From assembly GCA_963789565.1 (NCBI GenBank), contig CAWBKX010000002.1, positions 3,038,001 to 3,102,000 of the forward strand: a stretch of DNA of 64,000 nucleotides, given 5' to 3'. Positions 30,421 through 40,000 of the stretch are shown one piece after another (the stretch's first letter is position 1; each line of letters opens with the position of its first letter). The position numbers and the translations under genes are program-made. Source of the stretch: CALAGB01 sp963789565 (GTDB lineage Bacteria; Chloroflexota; Chloroflexia; Thermomicrobiales; Thermomicrobiaceae). The notes under the pieces are model-generated. The model had not been told where the DNA came from. It searched no databases and was given only the letters and a program-made list of their open reading frames with translations.

Positions 30421-31589
30421 GCCAAGCGGCAACTGCCCAAATCGTGCAGCGAGATCGCGATCTTCAGCCTCCTCTGTATGCCAAGCGGGACATCGCGCTC
30501 GTTCGTGGCGATGGAGCCTATCTCTGGGACAGTGATGGCAAGCAGTATCTCGATTTGATGAGCAACTACGGCGTCAACATTTTGGGGCACAATCACCCGC
30601 ACGTGACCGAAGCGATCACGCGGCAAGCATCGACATTGGTGAACTGCCACCAGTCATTCGCCAACGACGTGCGCGTTGAGCTCCTCGAAAAGCTGATAAG
30701 CATCGCGCCCGCCGGGCTGAACCACGTGTTCCTCTCAAACTCCGGCACGGAGGCGGTCGAGGCGGCGCTGAAATTCGCCTGGATCACCAGCGGCCGTACC
30801 AAGATCGTGGCCGCCAAGCGCGGCTACCACGGACGGACGATGGGATCGCTGGCGGCCACGGCCGAGAAGAAATATCGCGAGCCGTTCGAGGCTGAGCTGG
30901 CCGAGGCGACCCACGTCTCATACGGCAATGTCGACGAGTTGGCCGAAGCGGTCGACGAACAGACGGCCGCCGTGGTCCTCGAACCGATCCAGGGAGAAGG
31001 CGGCATCTACGTCCCGGCTGACGACTATCTGCAGAGCGTGCGCGAGATCGTCACGTCCAAGGGTGCCCTGCTGATTCTGGATGAAGTGCAGACCGGCTTC
31101 CGCACCGGTGCCTACTTTGCCTGCCAGCACGTTGGCGTAGTTCCCGACCTGCTGGCAACCTCGAAGGGCCTTGGCAACGGCGTGCCGATCGGCGCCACGT
31201 TCATGTCCGCCCGTATCGCCGAGCAACTGACCGGCGGCGTGCATGGCACGACGTTCGGTGGCAATCCGCTGGCGTGCGCCGCGGCCTTGGCGACCATGAC
31301 CGCGCTTGCAACCGACAAACTCATCGATCATAGCGCGGAGGTTGGCGCATATCTGGTCGATCAGATTCGGGGGCTCAACCATCCCAAGATTCGAGACGTG
31401 CGTGGCAAGGGGATGATGATCGGCGTCGAGCTGAAGATGCGGGCAACCCCGGCGCTGCGGGGTCTGCAGGAGCGTGGCGTCCTTGCGCTCATGGCCGGCA
31501 GCCTGGTGCTGCGATTCCTACCGCCGTTGATCCTGACCAAGGATCAAGCAGACGTCGCGGTGCAGACTCTGGCCGAGGTGTTGGGGTAG
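30417..31589 (+). CDS. lysJ: LysW-lysine/ornithine aminotransferase
   Basis: This fold-type I PLP enzyme, homologous to ArgD, converts the LysW-bound semialdehyde to LysW-lysine or LysW-ornithine with glutamate as donor. The cofactor-contacting motif is LLILDEVQTGFRTG and the Schiff-base lysine is in ATSKGLGNGVPIGA. The phosphate-binding motif is VFLSNSGTEAVEAALKF. Its 390 residues are normal. It starts with GTG inside the lysZ stop and is the last gene of the operon, ending before a hairpin. Confidence 0.93.
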   Translation: MSQAATAQIVQRDRDLQPPLYAKRDIALVRGDGAYLWDSDGKQYLDLMSNYGVNILGHNHPHVTEAITRQASTLVNCHQSFANDVRVELLEKLISIAPAGLNHVFLSNSGTEAVEAALKFAWITSGRTKIVAAKRGYHGRTMGSLAATAEKKYREPFEAELAEATHVSYGNVDELAEAVDEQTAAVVLEPIQGEGGIYVPADDYLQSVREIVTSKGALLILDEVQTGFRTGAYFACQHVGVVPDLLATSKGLGNGVPIGATFMSARIAEQLTGGVHGTTFGGNPLACAAALATMTALATDKLIDHSAEVGAYLVDQIRGLNHPKIRDVRGKGMMIGVELKMRATPALRGLQERGVLALMAGSLVLRFLPPLILTKDQADVAVQTLAEVLG

Positions 31590-31623
31590 GAAGAGTATCT
31601 CCAAACGAAGAATCAAGTGAATC

Positions 31624-31648
31624 GCGGGAGGACCTTGTGTCCTCCCGC
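31624..31648. terminator. Hairpin after the lys/arg operon
   Basis: A perfect 10-bp stem GCGGGAGGAC/GTCCTCCCGC with a 5-nt loop lies 34 bases past lysJ and before the convergent Agl23-like gene. No T-tract follows, so termination may depend on other factors. Confidence 0.6.
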
Positions 31649-31703
31649 CGTCACGCTCGGCAGACTATCCTCGAATGGCCGCAATTCCTCACCCGTTGAC
31701 CGA

Positions 31704-34064
31704 TCAACCCCCATTGCGATAGCGGATGGCGTCGTACTCCGGCAGCAGATCATTGCGGATATAGACCCGGAAATTGGTCGAATGAACCTGCGCCGGTAAT
31801 TCGCGATAGGCGAGCAGCCGGAACATCTTCGTCTGTTCACGCGGCGAGCGCATCGACTCCAGCGTATGCACGACGCTCTTGGCGGTATCGATGAGACCGA
31901 ATGGCGGCTGGCGCTTGTCTTGATAATCCTGCCGAGACTGATCGTTGAGATCGGGAGCATACGCAAAGCGCCGATAGGTGTCCTCTTCCGGGAACCACCA
32001 GCGCATCGGGTATTCCTGCATCGTGTAATTGTTGGCGAGCTTGGCGGTCATCCCCACGCTCACATTGTCTGAACCAACCAGGATGATCGGTGCGTCAACC
32101 GTATCCGGCAGTTGGTTGCCGATGAAGCGGCGCTGCGTGAAATCGCGGATGTACCAATAGAACGGCCAGGAGGTGATGTCGTCGAACCAGACACCTAACG
32201 ACATGTCACCATTCTGCGCGAGCGAAAGCTGCGTCAGATCCTTCGTCACTAACGGCACGTCCGGGCTGGTCTGCACGTAGATCAGCATGTCCTTGGGGAC
32301 GTCACCTTCGCGATACGTCAAACGCCATTCGTCGTGCACTTGAAGCAGAAGTAGTCCGACAATGCTGGCCAGCAGCAATCCAACAAAGGCACCGCGAGCG
32401 CCGAGTCGCAGGATGCCGATACCCAGCAGCGCAGCGGCGAGGATCACCGGCAAGAACAGAAGCAGCCACCAGTGACCGGCCGCCTCAGGACGAATCTGGC
32501 GCGCCATCGCGGTCTGCACACCGGTTATCGGACCGTCACTCATCCAGCCGTAGAGCAAGAAGGCGAAGAGCCCCACCGTCACTAGAGCGCCACTGAAGAG
32601 AGCAAGATCTTGCGTGATTGTCCGACGCCAGGTATGAGCGTTCCGCTCGAGCCAGTTGATACCGTCGCCCACGAACATGGCGCTCAGGAGGATGATCGGC
32701 AGCGAGATGTGAATCGTCAGCCAGGGCATCTTCTCTCCCGCCCAGGAGAGGACTCCGAACATCATCACCGCCCAGACGGCAATGAAGACCTTGAGCCACC
32801 AACGGCTGTCGAACGGGATGTGCCGGCGCCAGCCGACGAGTGTGTCCTTCAACAGAAAGGCCAGCGCGATGGGGAAGAAGATGACACCGATGAATTCGTA
32901 TTGCGGCAGCATGAGCAGGTAATAGAACCAGGGCTCCGCGCCGCGCTGCACGTTTTGCTGGCCAAGCCAATAGCCCAGCGCCCCGAAGCTACCGGAAGCC
33001 AACCCCCCCATGTTGGTGAAGAGGCTGGTGTAGAGCAGAGCATATATTCCGAAACCGAGGGCGATGCAGATGAGGAGCAGTCGCTGGTCCTTGAGCAGCG
33101 CTCGCGTCGCGGCGGCGATCGAGCGCTCCGGCACGTCGTGGATCAGTCCGTCGATCCACCCCTGATCTCGATCGCGCCGCCGATCCAGTATCCAAACCGA
33201 TGCGACCAATGCGAGCAGGCCGACACCGATGGCCGAAATGACCAACGGATGTGTGATCAGATCGAACGCGAACGTCCGAATCTGCGCGTTGGTGGGGTTG
33301 GTCCAGGGGATGCTCGGAAGTGCGGGAGCGCCGAGGGCCGACAGTGCCTTGGCCAGCACGAGAAAGAGTGCGCCCGCACCGGCCCAGAGTACCAGCAGAA
33401 TCGGCGCGATGCGCCACAGGGCCGACACGATCAGAAATATGCCAAAGATGAAGAAGACGATGAAACAGACCTCTTTGGTCGTGGTGAGAAACCCGATAGA
33501 AGCGGCGGCGAGCAGGGCCCAGCGCGGCTGCGGATTCTCGACATAACGTGCAATGCCGATGAACAGAAGGAATGTGCCGACCAGCGTGTAGACGTCATGG
33601 CGGATGAAGCGACTGTAGTAGAGGACCGTCGGGGAAAGGAGGAGAAAGAGGCTGGCGCAGAGCGCCCCCCATCTGCCCAGCAACTTGGGTCCTCGCAGCA
33701 GCCAGGGCAGCATCACGATGAGGACGCCGGTGGCAGCGGGCATATAGCGGGCAGATGCGTTGCTGGCTCCGACAAGCAGATAGACCAGGGCGTTGGCGTG
33801 GAAGAGGAATGGCCCATGCAGGAGCGGATCGTGGACGTAGCCGCCGCCGATGGCGTAGATCCAGGAATAGTAGGCGTGCTCCGACTCGTCATGATGCAGC
33901 GCGCGCGACGCAAGATCCCAAAAGCGAGTCAGCAGCGCCGCGACAAAGATGACGCCGTAGGCGAACTGCTCCATGGTGATCCGTCGCGTTCGAGACGCGT
34001 CTGTCGCGATGTCTCCTCGTTCGGCATAGGCGAACGGTTGCGATATCGGTGCGATCGAATCCAA
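31704..34064 (-). CDS. Agl23-like (TIGR03663) membrane glycosyltransferase-related protein
   Basis: The 786-residue protein has about 12 membrane helices and a soluble C-terminal domain from about residue 580. Near the N-terminus it carries LHHDESEHAYYSW, the acidic motif in the first loop typical of GT-C glycosyltransferases. The family is linked with polyprenyl-sugar transfer or flippase-associated steps in archaea and Chloroflexota. It would act at the membrane outer face. The N-terminal 30 residues before the first helix are not conserved-looking, so a later start is possible. No other glycosylation gene is adjacent. Confidence 0.82.
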   Translation of the reverse strand: MDSIAPISQPFAYAERGDIATDASRTRRITMEQFAYGVIFVAALLTRFWDLASRALHHDESEHAYYSWIYAIGGGYVHDPLLHGPFLFHANALVYLLVGASNASARYMPAATGVLIVMLPWLLRGPKLLGRWGALCASLFLLLSPTVLYYSRFIRHDVYTLVGTFLLFIGIARYVENPQPRWALLAAASIGFLTTTKEVCFIVFFIFGIFLIVSALWRIAPILLVLWAGAGALFLVLAKALSALGAPALPSIPWTNPTNAQIRTFAFDLITHPLVISAIGVGLLALVASVWILDRRRDRDQGWIDGLIHDVPERSIAAATRALLKDQRLLLICIALGFGIYALLYTSLFTNMGGLASGSFGALGYWLGQQNVQRGAEPWFYYLLMLPQYEFIGVIFFPIALAFLLKDTLVGWRRHIPFDSRWWLKVFIAVWAVMMFGVLSWAGEKMPWLTIHISLPIILLSAMFVGDGINWLERNAHTWRRTITQDLALFSGALVTVGLFAFLLYGWMSDGPITGVQTAMARQIRPEAAGHWWLLLFLPVILAAALLGIGILRLGARGAFVGLLLASIVGLLLLQVHDEWRLTYREGDVPKDMLIYVQTSPDVPLVTKDLTQLSLAQNGDMSLGVWFDDITSWPFYWYIRDFTQRRFIGNQLPDTVDAPIILVGSDNVSVGMTAKLANNYTMQEYPMRWWFPEEDTYRRFAYAPDLNDQSRQDYQDKRQPPFGLIDTAKSVVHTLESMRSPREQTKMFRLLAYRELPAQVHSTNFRVYIRNDLLPEYDAIRYRNGG

Positions 34065-34560
34065 TCAAAACCTCATTGCGCTGTCGTTCAGCGGAGCAGG
34101 TGCAGCAGCCGATTGCATGAATGCCCGATTCTCACGGCTGGCTTCATGGTTCGAGGATCGGAACGCGGTCGGCGTCCGATCGGAGCGGAGAGGAAGCCAG
34201 CGCACATCGTCAATTCCGGCGCCACGGCCACAAATGATAGCAGGGTGGGAGCGTGGTGAGTGGGGCACCACCCGGAGCCGCAACTGTGCAATTGGTCACT
34301 TCAGGCTGGCATTGAGTGCAGCTAGCGCCGCAAGCCGCTGTCGTTGCGTGTGTCTCTATTTGGCCTCCGTCGACAACACAAATTCGCGATGATCTGATCA
34401 GGCACCAAGTGAGCGTCAACTGCGGAGTTAGCCCTTCGCGCGCGTCGGAGTTCCGGGCGGTAGCCGAAGGGTTGAGCATTAGAGATGACGCTCGTTTGGC
34501 CGGAGATTTGTTGGTCATGGCTCGCGCGCTCCGTGATCGTCATTGTCCACGCCGAGACGC
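34065..34560. other. Intergenic region without supported gene
   Basis: Nearly 500 bases upstream of the Agl23-like gene. Open frames occur on both strands but none has a ribosome-binding site, recognisable motif or family resemblance. I treat them as chance frames. Confidence 0.4.
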
Positions 34561-34842
34561 TTACCGAAATGATGGATCCTTCTGCAGCGAGGCGTTCGTG
34601 GCTGCAAATATGTCGGCGGAGATCGTTTGCTTGGTAACCTCGGCGATGGCAATTGCATACCAGACGTGCTTCGCGTTGAAGACCCATGGGTGCCCCGCCT
34701 TGGTCAGACTGCCTGTGGGCGAGGGTATGGCGGATCGGATGTCTTCAACTAAGGATCTGGCCTCTTCCTCGGATGTGCACGGAATTGACTCGACTCGCCC
34801 GTCAGATATACCCACTCGCACGTACCACTTGGGATTTGCCAC
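34561..34842 (-). CDS. Hypothetical small protein
   Basis: The 93-residue frame starts with GTG at 34842, with GGAG 10 bases upstream. It reads as a compact domain: a beta-like opening KWYVRVGISDGRVESIP, a helix with EEEARSLVEDIRSAI, and a second strand WVFNAKHVWYAIAIAEV. I do not recognise the family. The surrounding kilobase is lower in GC than the chromosome around it, hinting at acquired DNA. No operon partner is close. Confidence 0.5.
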   Translation of the reverse strand: MANPKWYVRVGISDGRVESIPCTSEEEARSLVEDIRSAIPSPTGSLTKAGHPWVFNAKHVWYAIAIAEVTKQTISADIFAATNASLQKDPSFR

Positions 34843-35178
34843 TGCTACTTCTCCAATCGTATGTCAATGCACACGCGACATGCATGATAGCGCGTGATTC
34901 TCTAAACAGCAAGTATTTGGGAACAATATTCAAGACTATCATGCTATTATGATAGTCTAGTACATAATTGCGTGGTCATGATTTGGTGTGTAGCTTGTCT
35001 ATCGTTTGTTGATGAACGGTTGTGTTTGAGCGCGCCAGTGCCGGTTTCTCTGCATAGTTCTTTCATACTGCCCGTGATTTAGCGACGTCGTTGGTTCAAC
35101 ACGGCGGTCGTCATATCGTTGTGTCACCAGGACTGGTTGAATCTTTTCTTCGCTCTTAGCGTGGGGACGCATTATTAA
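34843..35178. other. A/T-rich intergenic stretch with a perfect 10-bp inverted repeat
   Basis: AGACTATCAT (34933-34942) and ATGATAGTCT (34949-34958) form a perfect inverted repeat with a 6-nt loop about 90 bases upstream of the small hypothetical gene. It could be an operator or a weak hairpin. No other gene or RNA is recognised in the A/T-rich stretch. Confidence 0.5.
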
Positions 35179-36045
35179 TCACTCCGCGTTGCTCCTCGGG
35201 TCCTCGATATGGCGGATGTAGCGCTCGGCGGACTCGCGCACTTTCATTTTGGCGTCCTGCAAGATCACTCCGCCAAATGCGCCGTACAGGTTCTCGTACT
35301 CGAATGGCTCCAGCATATCGACTAAGTGCCGCACTGAGCCGGGGTCGAGCGGGATCGAGTTGGGATAGCTGTACATGAAGCTGACCCAGTCTCGGTGCGC
35401 CACGACTTGCATCGTGTCGCCGCAGAAGAGGGCGCCCTTGCCGTTTGCGCCGCCGGCCCAGTGCAGCACGGCCGCGCCGGGGAAGTGACCGCCGGTGCGG
35501 ATGACGGTCAGCCCAGGCGACAGCTCCAGCGTCTCACCCTCCCAGAACGTGACGTTCGGTCCCACGCGCATGACGTAGCGCTTGTCCGCCTCGGGCAGAT
35601 GGATCGGGATGTTGCCGAGCGCATGGCTCCACTCGTTGATGGTCGAGTAGTAGTGCGGATGAGAGAGCGAGATGGCCTCAATGCCGCCGCGACGTTCGAT
35701 CTCGGCGACCGTGGTCTCGTCCAGGTAGGTCAGGGCCTCCCAGAGGACGTTGCCGTGCTGGGTCTCGATGAGGAAGGCGCGCTGGCCGATGGCGAATTTT
35801 GGCTCGGTGATGATGCCGGTAACGCCCGGTTCGACCGGATAGAAGCGGTTGTGATATCCGGTGCGCATCTGCGCCAGGGTGGTCCACTGCTGACCGTTGG
35901 GTCCGACGTATTGGCGATCGTCGTCGCAAATGGGGCAATTGGCGGGCGGATTCGCGCTGGGTGGGAATTGGGTGCCGCAGGTGACGCAAACGTAGGCGGC
36001 GTGGCCCGATTCCGGTCCGTTGATGGCGGTTTCTGAGAGTGTCAT
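35179..36045 (-). CDS. Metallo-beta-lactamase-fold protein with N-terminal zinc ribbon
   Basis: The start at 36045 (288 residues) is supported by GAGGAA nine bases upstream. An N-terminal ribbon (CVTCGTQF, then CPICDDD) precedes the hydrolase fold. The usual HxHxDH metal motif is replaced by SHPHYYST, while GGHFPGAAVLHW and LFCGDTM keep a His and an Asp. It belongs to a branch in which HPHYY replaces the standard motif, so metal binding may differ. The substrate is unknown. It stands alone on the minus strand. Confidence 0.78.
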   Translation of the reverse strand: MTLSETAINGPESGHAAYVCVTCGTQFPPSANPPANCPICDDDRQYVGPNGQQWTTLAQMRTGYHNRFYPVEPGVTGIITEPKFAIGQRAFLIETQHGNVLWEALTYLDETTVAEIERRGGIEAISLSHPHYYSTINEWSHALGNIPIHLPEADKRYVMRVGPNVTFWEGETLELSPGLTVIRTGGHFPGAAVLHWAGGANGKGALFCGDTMQVVAHRDWVSFMYSYPNSIPLDPGSVRHLVDMLEPFEYENLYGAFGGVILQDAKMKVRESAERYIRHIEDPRSNAE

Positions 36046-36485
36046 GCGGCGTTCCTCTTCGTGGCAGCCAGATTGGCGACTGGTATTGTGGGCTTCATGG
36101 TACCGCGATGTGGTCTCGCGAGCATTGGAAGGATGTCGTAGATCGTGCCGTTTCGCGGGGGAAGGTGTGTGGTGCGTCGGGACGTAGCGGGTCGTCCATG
36201 TCACATTCTCGATCAGAACAGGTGTTCGCATTCATAGAGCGACGTACGTTCGCTGACGGAGACGCAATCCTTCGTTTGTGCGGGCGTGACCCCTTCGTGG
36301 GTACCCCGCGTCGCCCAAAATGCCTTCGCATCACTGTCTCTTCTTTCGCCGCACGCATCTCCGATATCGCAACCAACCCGCAAGATCGTGGCGCGATGTC
36401 GCGGTGGGCGACGCATGCGTCGCCCGTACAGAAGGCATGGTGCCCTTCCTTGGCGATTCCAGACCGAGGGCGTGACGGACGACTC
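36046..36485. other. Intergenic region with a 20-bp perfect palindrome
   Basis: No gene is supported in these 440 bases. At 36406-36425 lies GGGCGACGCATGCGTCGCCC, a perfect palindrome sharing its core with the two elements between lysY and lysZ. Confidence 0.7.
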
Positions 36486-37013
36486 TCACACGTCGGCGAA
36501 GGCGAGCGGTAGGGCGAGAGTGCCGCGGATGTCATCCAGCGCGCCGGACGTCAGTTCCAGCACCATGAAGACCTCGTCGCGGATGGGGGTCGGGTAGTCG
36601 ATCCCCAGCGGTCGGGCCGGTTTGAACCCGAAGCGCGGGTAATACCAGGGATGCCCGATCAGCACCACGATCCGCTCACCCATCTCGCGTGCGTCCTCCA
36701 GCCCCGCCTCGATCAGCTGTGAGCCGATGCCTTGGTTCTGACATTCCGGCAGAACCGCGACCGGCCCCAGCACTAGCACCGGGATCTCTCCACCCGTCGT
36801 GCGAATCGTGGCGCGGCTGAAGAGGATGTGCGCGACGATCCGGCCAGCCCGCTCGGCCACCAGCGAGAGCTCGGGGATGAAGGCCACTAAAGCGCGCAGG
36901 GCGTCGACCAGCTTCGGCTCGGCCTCGCGCCCGAACGCCTGCCGGTTGACCTCGTAGATCGTCGCCTCGTCGCCGGAGCGCTCCGGCCGGATCGACACGT
37001 CGCTCAACGTCAC
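36486..37013 (-). CDS. GNAT-family N-acetyltransferase
   Basis: The 175-residue enzyme would transfer an acetyl group from acetyl-CoA to an amine. The acetyl-CoA-binding segment is LGPVAVLPECQNQGIGSQLI (Q-x-x-G-x-G), and the family trait of a YPRFGF segment follows (HPWYYPRFGFKPA), as in the YhbS-type group. The GTG at 37013, preceded by GGGGAGAAAAG, is chosen over a start 88 codons upstream that would run into dnaE2. It is divergent from dnaE2. Confidence 0.87.
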   Translation of the reverse strand: MTLSDVSIRPERSGDEATIYEVNRQAFGREAEPKLVDALRALVAFIPELSLVAERAGRIVAHILFSRATIRTTGGEIPVLVLGPVAVLPECQNQGIGSQLIEAGLEDAREMGERIVVLIGHPWYYPRFGFKPARPLGIDYPTPIRDEVFMVLELTSGALDDIRGTLALPLAFADV

Positions 37014-37070
37014 CTTTTCTCCCCTTAGCACCGGAATATCGGACTCCTGTGGTTTCGGCAGGCTTCGCCT

Positions 37071-40000
37071 GTGAAGTCTGCCATGACCGCTCGGCACACG
37101 GATATGCCTATGGCCAGCTACGTGGAGCTTCATCTCCACACCGCCTACTCGTTTCTCGATGGCGCGTCGCTGCCGGAGGAATTCATCGCCCGGGCCGCGG
37201 ATCTCGGCTACACCGCCCTGGCGAGCACCGACCACGATGGTCTCTACGGCGCGATGGAGTTTGCCCAGGCCGCCCACGCGGCCAATATCCAGCCGATCAC
37301 CGGTGCTGAGCTCACTCTTGACAATGAGTCACATTTGACGTTCCTCTCTGAAACTCCTCAAGGCTACGCAAACCTCTCCCGCCTCATCACCGCCGCCTAC
37401 CACAGCGGCGAACGCCACGGTCGCATCCTCCCTCCACCACGACTCGATCCCAATCTGCTGCCACAACATGCTTCGGGTCTCATCCTGCTGACCGGCTGCC
37501 GCCAGAGCGATCTCGCGCGACTGGTCGATGCTGGACGCCTGCGTGAGGCCGAGGAAGTGCTGTGCCGCTATATCGATTGGTTCGGCGCCGACAACGTCGT
37601 TGTCGAGTTGCAGCAGAACCTGGTCTTTGGCGATTCACGGCGCATCGATCTGCTGGTGCAGCTGGCCGATCATCTCGGTCTGCGCTACGCCGCCACCGGC
37701 AATGTGCACTATCACGATCGCTCCCGACATCGACTGCAGGACGTGCTGGTGGCGATCCACAGCCACGCCACATTGGATGGCTCGCATCGGGAGCGGCGAC
37801 CGAACTCCGAGTTCTACTTGCATTCGCCGGAGGAGATGGCCGAACTCTTCGGCCGCTATCCGGCCGCACTCAGCACCACGCTGGAGATCGCTGAGCGCTG
37901 TAAGGGGTTCGATCTGACGCGCGACCTGGCCTATCGCTTTCCCGATTACCCCACGGAGCCGGGCGAGACGCCGGACGACGTGCTGGCGCGCGTCTGCCGC
38001 GAGGCGCTGGCCGAGCGCTATGCCGACAACCGGGTCGAGGCGGAGGCGCGGCTCGATCAGGAGTTGGCGCTGATCGCCCAACACAAGCTAGCTGGCTTCT
38101 TCCTCCTCTATCGCGATCTGCTGATACTGGCGCGTAAGGTGGCCGCCGAAGTGCGGGGCGTCGGCACGGTGCGGGCCGCGGGCAACCTGCCGCCGGGCCG
38201 CGGCCGTGGCTCCTCGGTCAGCTCCATCGTCTGCTATCTGATCGGCCTGTCCCACGTCGATCCTCTGGCTCACGGCCTCTTCCTGGGACGCTTCCTCAAC
38301 GACGAGATGTCCTCGGTGCCCGACATCGACCTGGACTTCCCGCGTGATATCCGCGAGAAGTTGATCGAGCGGGTCTACCAAGAATATGGCCCCGATCGAG
38401 CGGCGCTGGTCTGCGCCTTCTCCACCTACAAGCTGCGTAGCGCGGTGCGCGACGTCGGCAAAACGCTGGGTGTGCCGCTGACCGACCTGGATCAGATCGC
38501 CAAGCTGTGCGGCTCACGCTCGGCACGCGATCTCTACGAGGAGCTCGGGCGCATCCCAGCCTACGTCACGCGGCGCGATTCACCCCCCTGGACACATCTG
38601 GTCGAGCTTGCCTCGCAGTTGGCCCGCTTTCCGCGCCACGTCACCCAGCACGTCGGCGGCATGATCGTCTCCTCCGAACCGTTGGTCGAACTGGTGCCGG
38701 TGCAACCCGCGTCCATGGAGGGGCGTTTCATCTGTCATTGGGACAAGGATTCGTGCGACGACGCGCGCTTCATCAAGATCGACTTCCTGGCGCTCGGCAT
38801 GCTCTCGCTGGTCGAGGAGAGCCTGGAGTTGATCGTCGCCTCGGGCAAGGATCCGGTCGATCTCAGCCGCATCGACTTCGACGACAAAGCCGTCTACGAC
38901 ATGATCTGTAAAGGTGACACCATCGGTGTCTTCCAGATCGAGAGCCGGGCGCAGATCCAGATGCTGCCGCGCACGCTGCCGCGCAATCTGGAAGACCTGG
39001 TGATCCAGGTGGCGATCATCCGACCTGGACCGATCGTGGGAGGTGCCGTCACCAGCTACGTCCAGAGCCGGGCCAAGGCGCTGCGCTACAAGAACTTCCG
39101 CCCACGCTTCGACCACCCGGTGCTCGAGCCGATCCTGAACGAGACGCTGGGCGTGATCCTCTATCAGGAGCAGGTGCTGGAGGTCTCGATGGCGCTGGCC
39201 GGCTTCTCGGCTGGTCAGGCTGAGGGGCTACGGCGTGCCATGAGCCGCAAGCGTTCCCACGACGCCATGGCCTTCTTCTGGACTCGCTTCCGGGATGGCG
39301 CCTTGGAGCGGGGCGTGCCGCTCGATACGGCCAAAGAGGTCTTCCGCAAGCTGCTCGGCTTTGCCGAATACGGTTTCCCCAAGAGTCACTCGGCCGCCTT
39401 CGCCGTGCTGGCCTATCAGTCGGCCTGGCTCAAGCAGTATCACCCGGCCGAGTTCGCCTGTGCCCTTTTCAACAACCAGCCGATGGGGTTCTACCCGCCC
39501 CACGTCCTGACCAACGACGCCAAACGCCACGGCGTGCGCGTGCTGCCACCCGACATCAATTGCAGCAACGCGCTGTGTACCGTCGAGGGGAACGCCGTGC
39601 GCATCGGGCTGGCCTTTGTCGATGGACTGGGCGAGGACGTCGCGTTGGCCATCCAGCAGGAGCGAGAGGTACATGGCGACTTCCGTTCGCTAGCCGATTT
39701 CGTCCGCCGCCTTCCAATCCGGAAAGAGTCGGCTGAGAGTCTGTGCGTCGTCGGCTCCTTCGACTGTTTCGGACTGGGGCGGCGCGAGGCGCTCTGGCAG
39801 CTGGGGCTCTTCATTCCGGCGCGGCGCCACGGACGGAAAGAGGAGACGGCCAGTCAGCTCTCGCTGGCCCTGCCGGTGGAGCAGGACATGGTCGTGCTGC
39901 CGCCGATGAGCCCCTGGGAGCAGATGGCGGCCGACTATCACACGCTCAAGCTCTCGCCCCACTACCACCCCATGGGCTTGCTCCGCTCGCATCTGCCGGA

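Noticed and set aside
32610..34259. 549-codon plus-strand frame rich in Asp, Glu and Gln
   Set aside because: It is the complement of the Agl23-like membrane protein gene; the charged composition is the mirror of hydrophobic codons.
34316..34897. 193-codon plus-strand frame
   Set aside because: It overlaps the better-supported minus-strand small gene, has no ribosome-binding site and no recognisable sequence.
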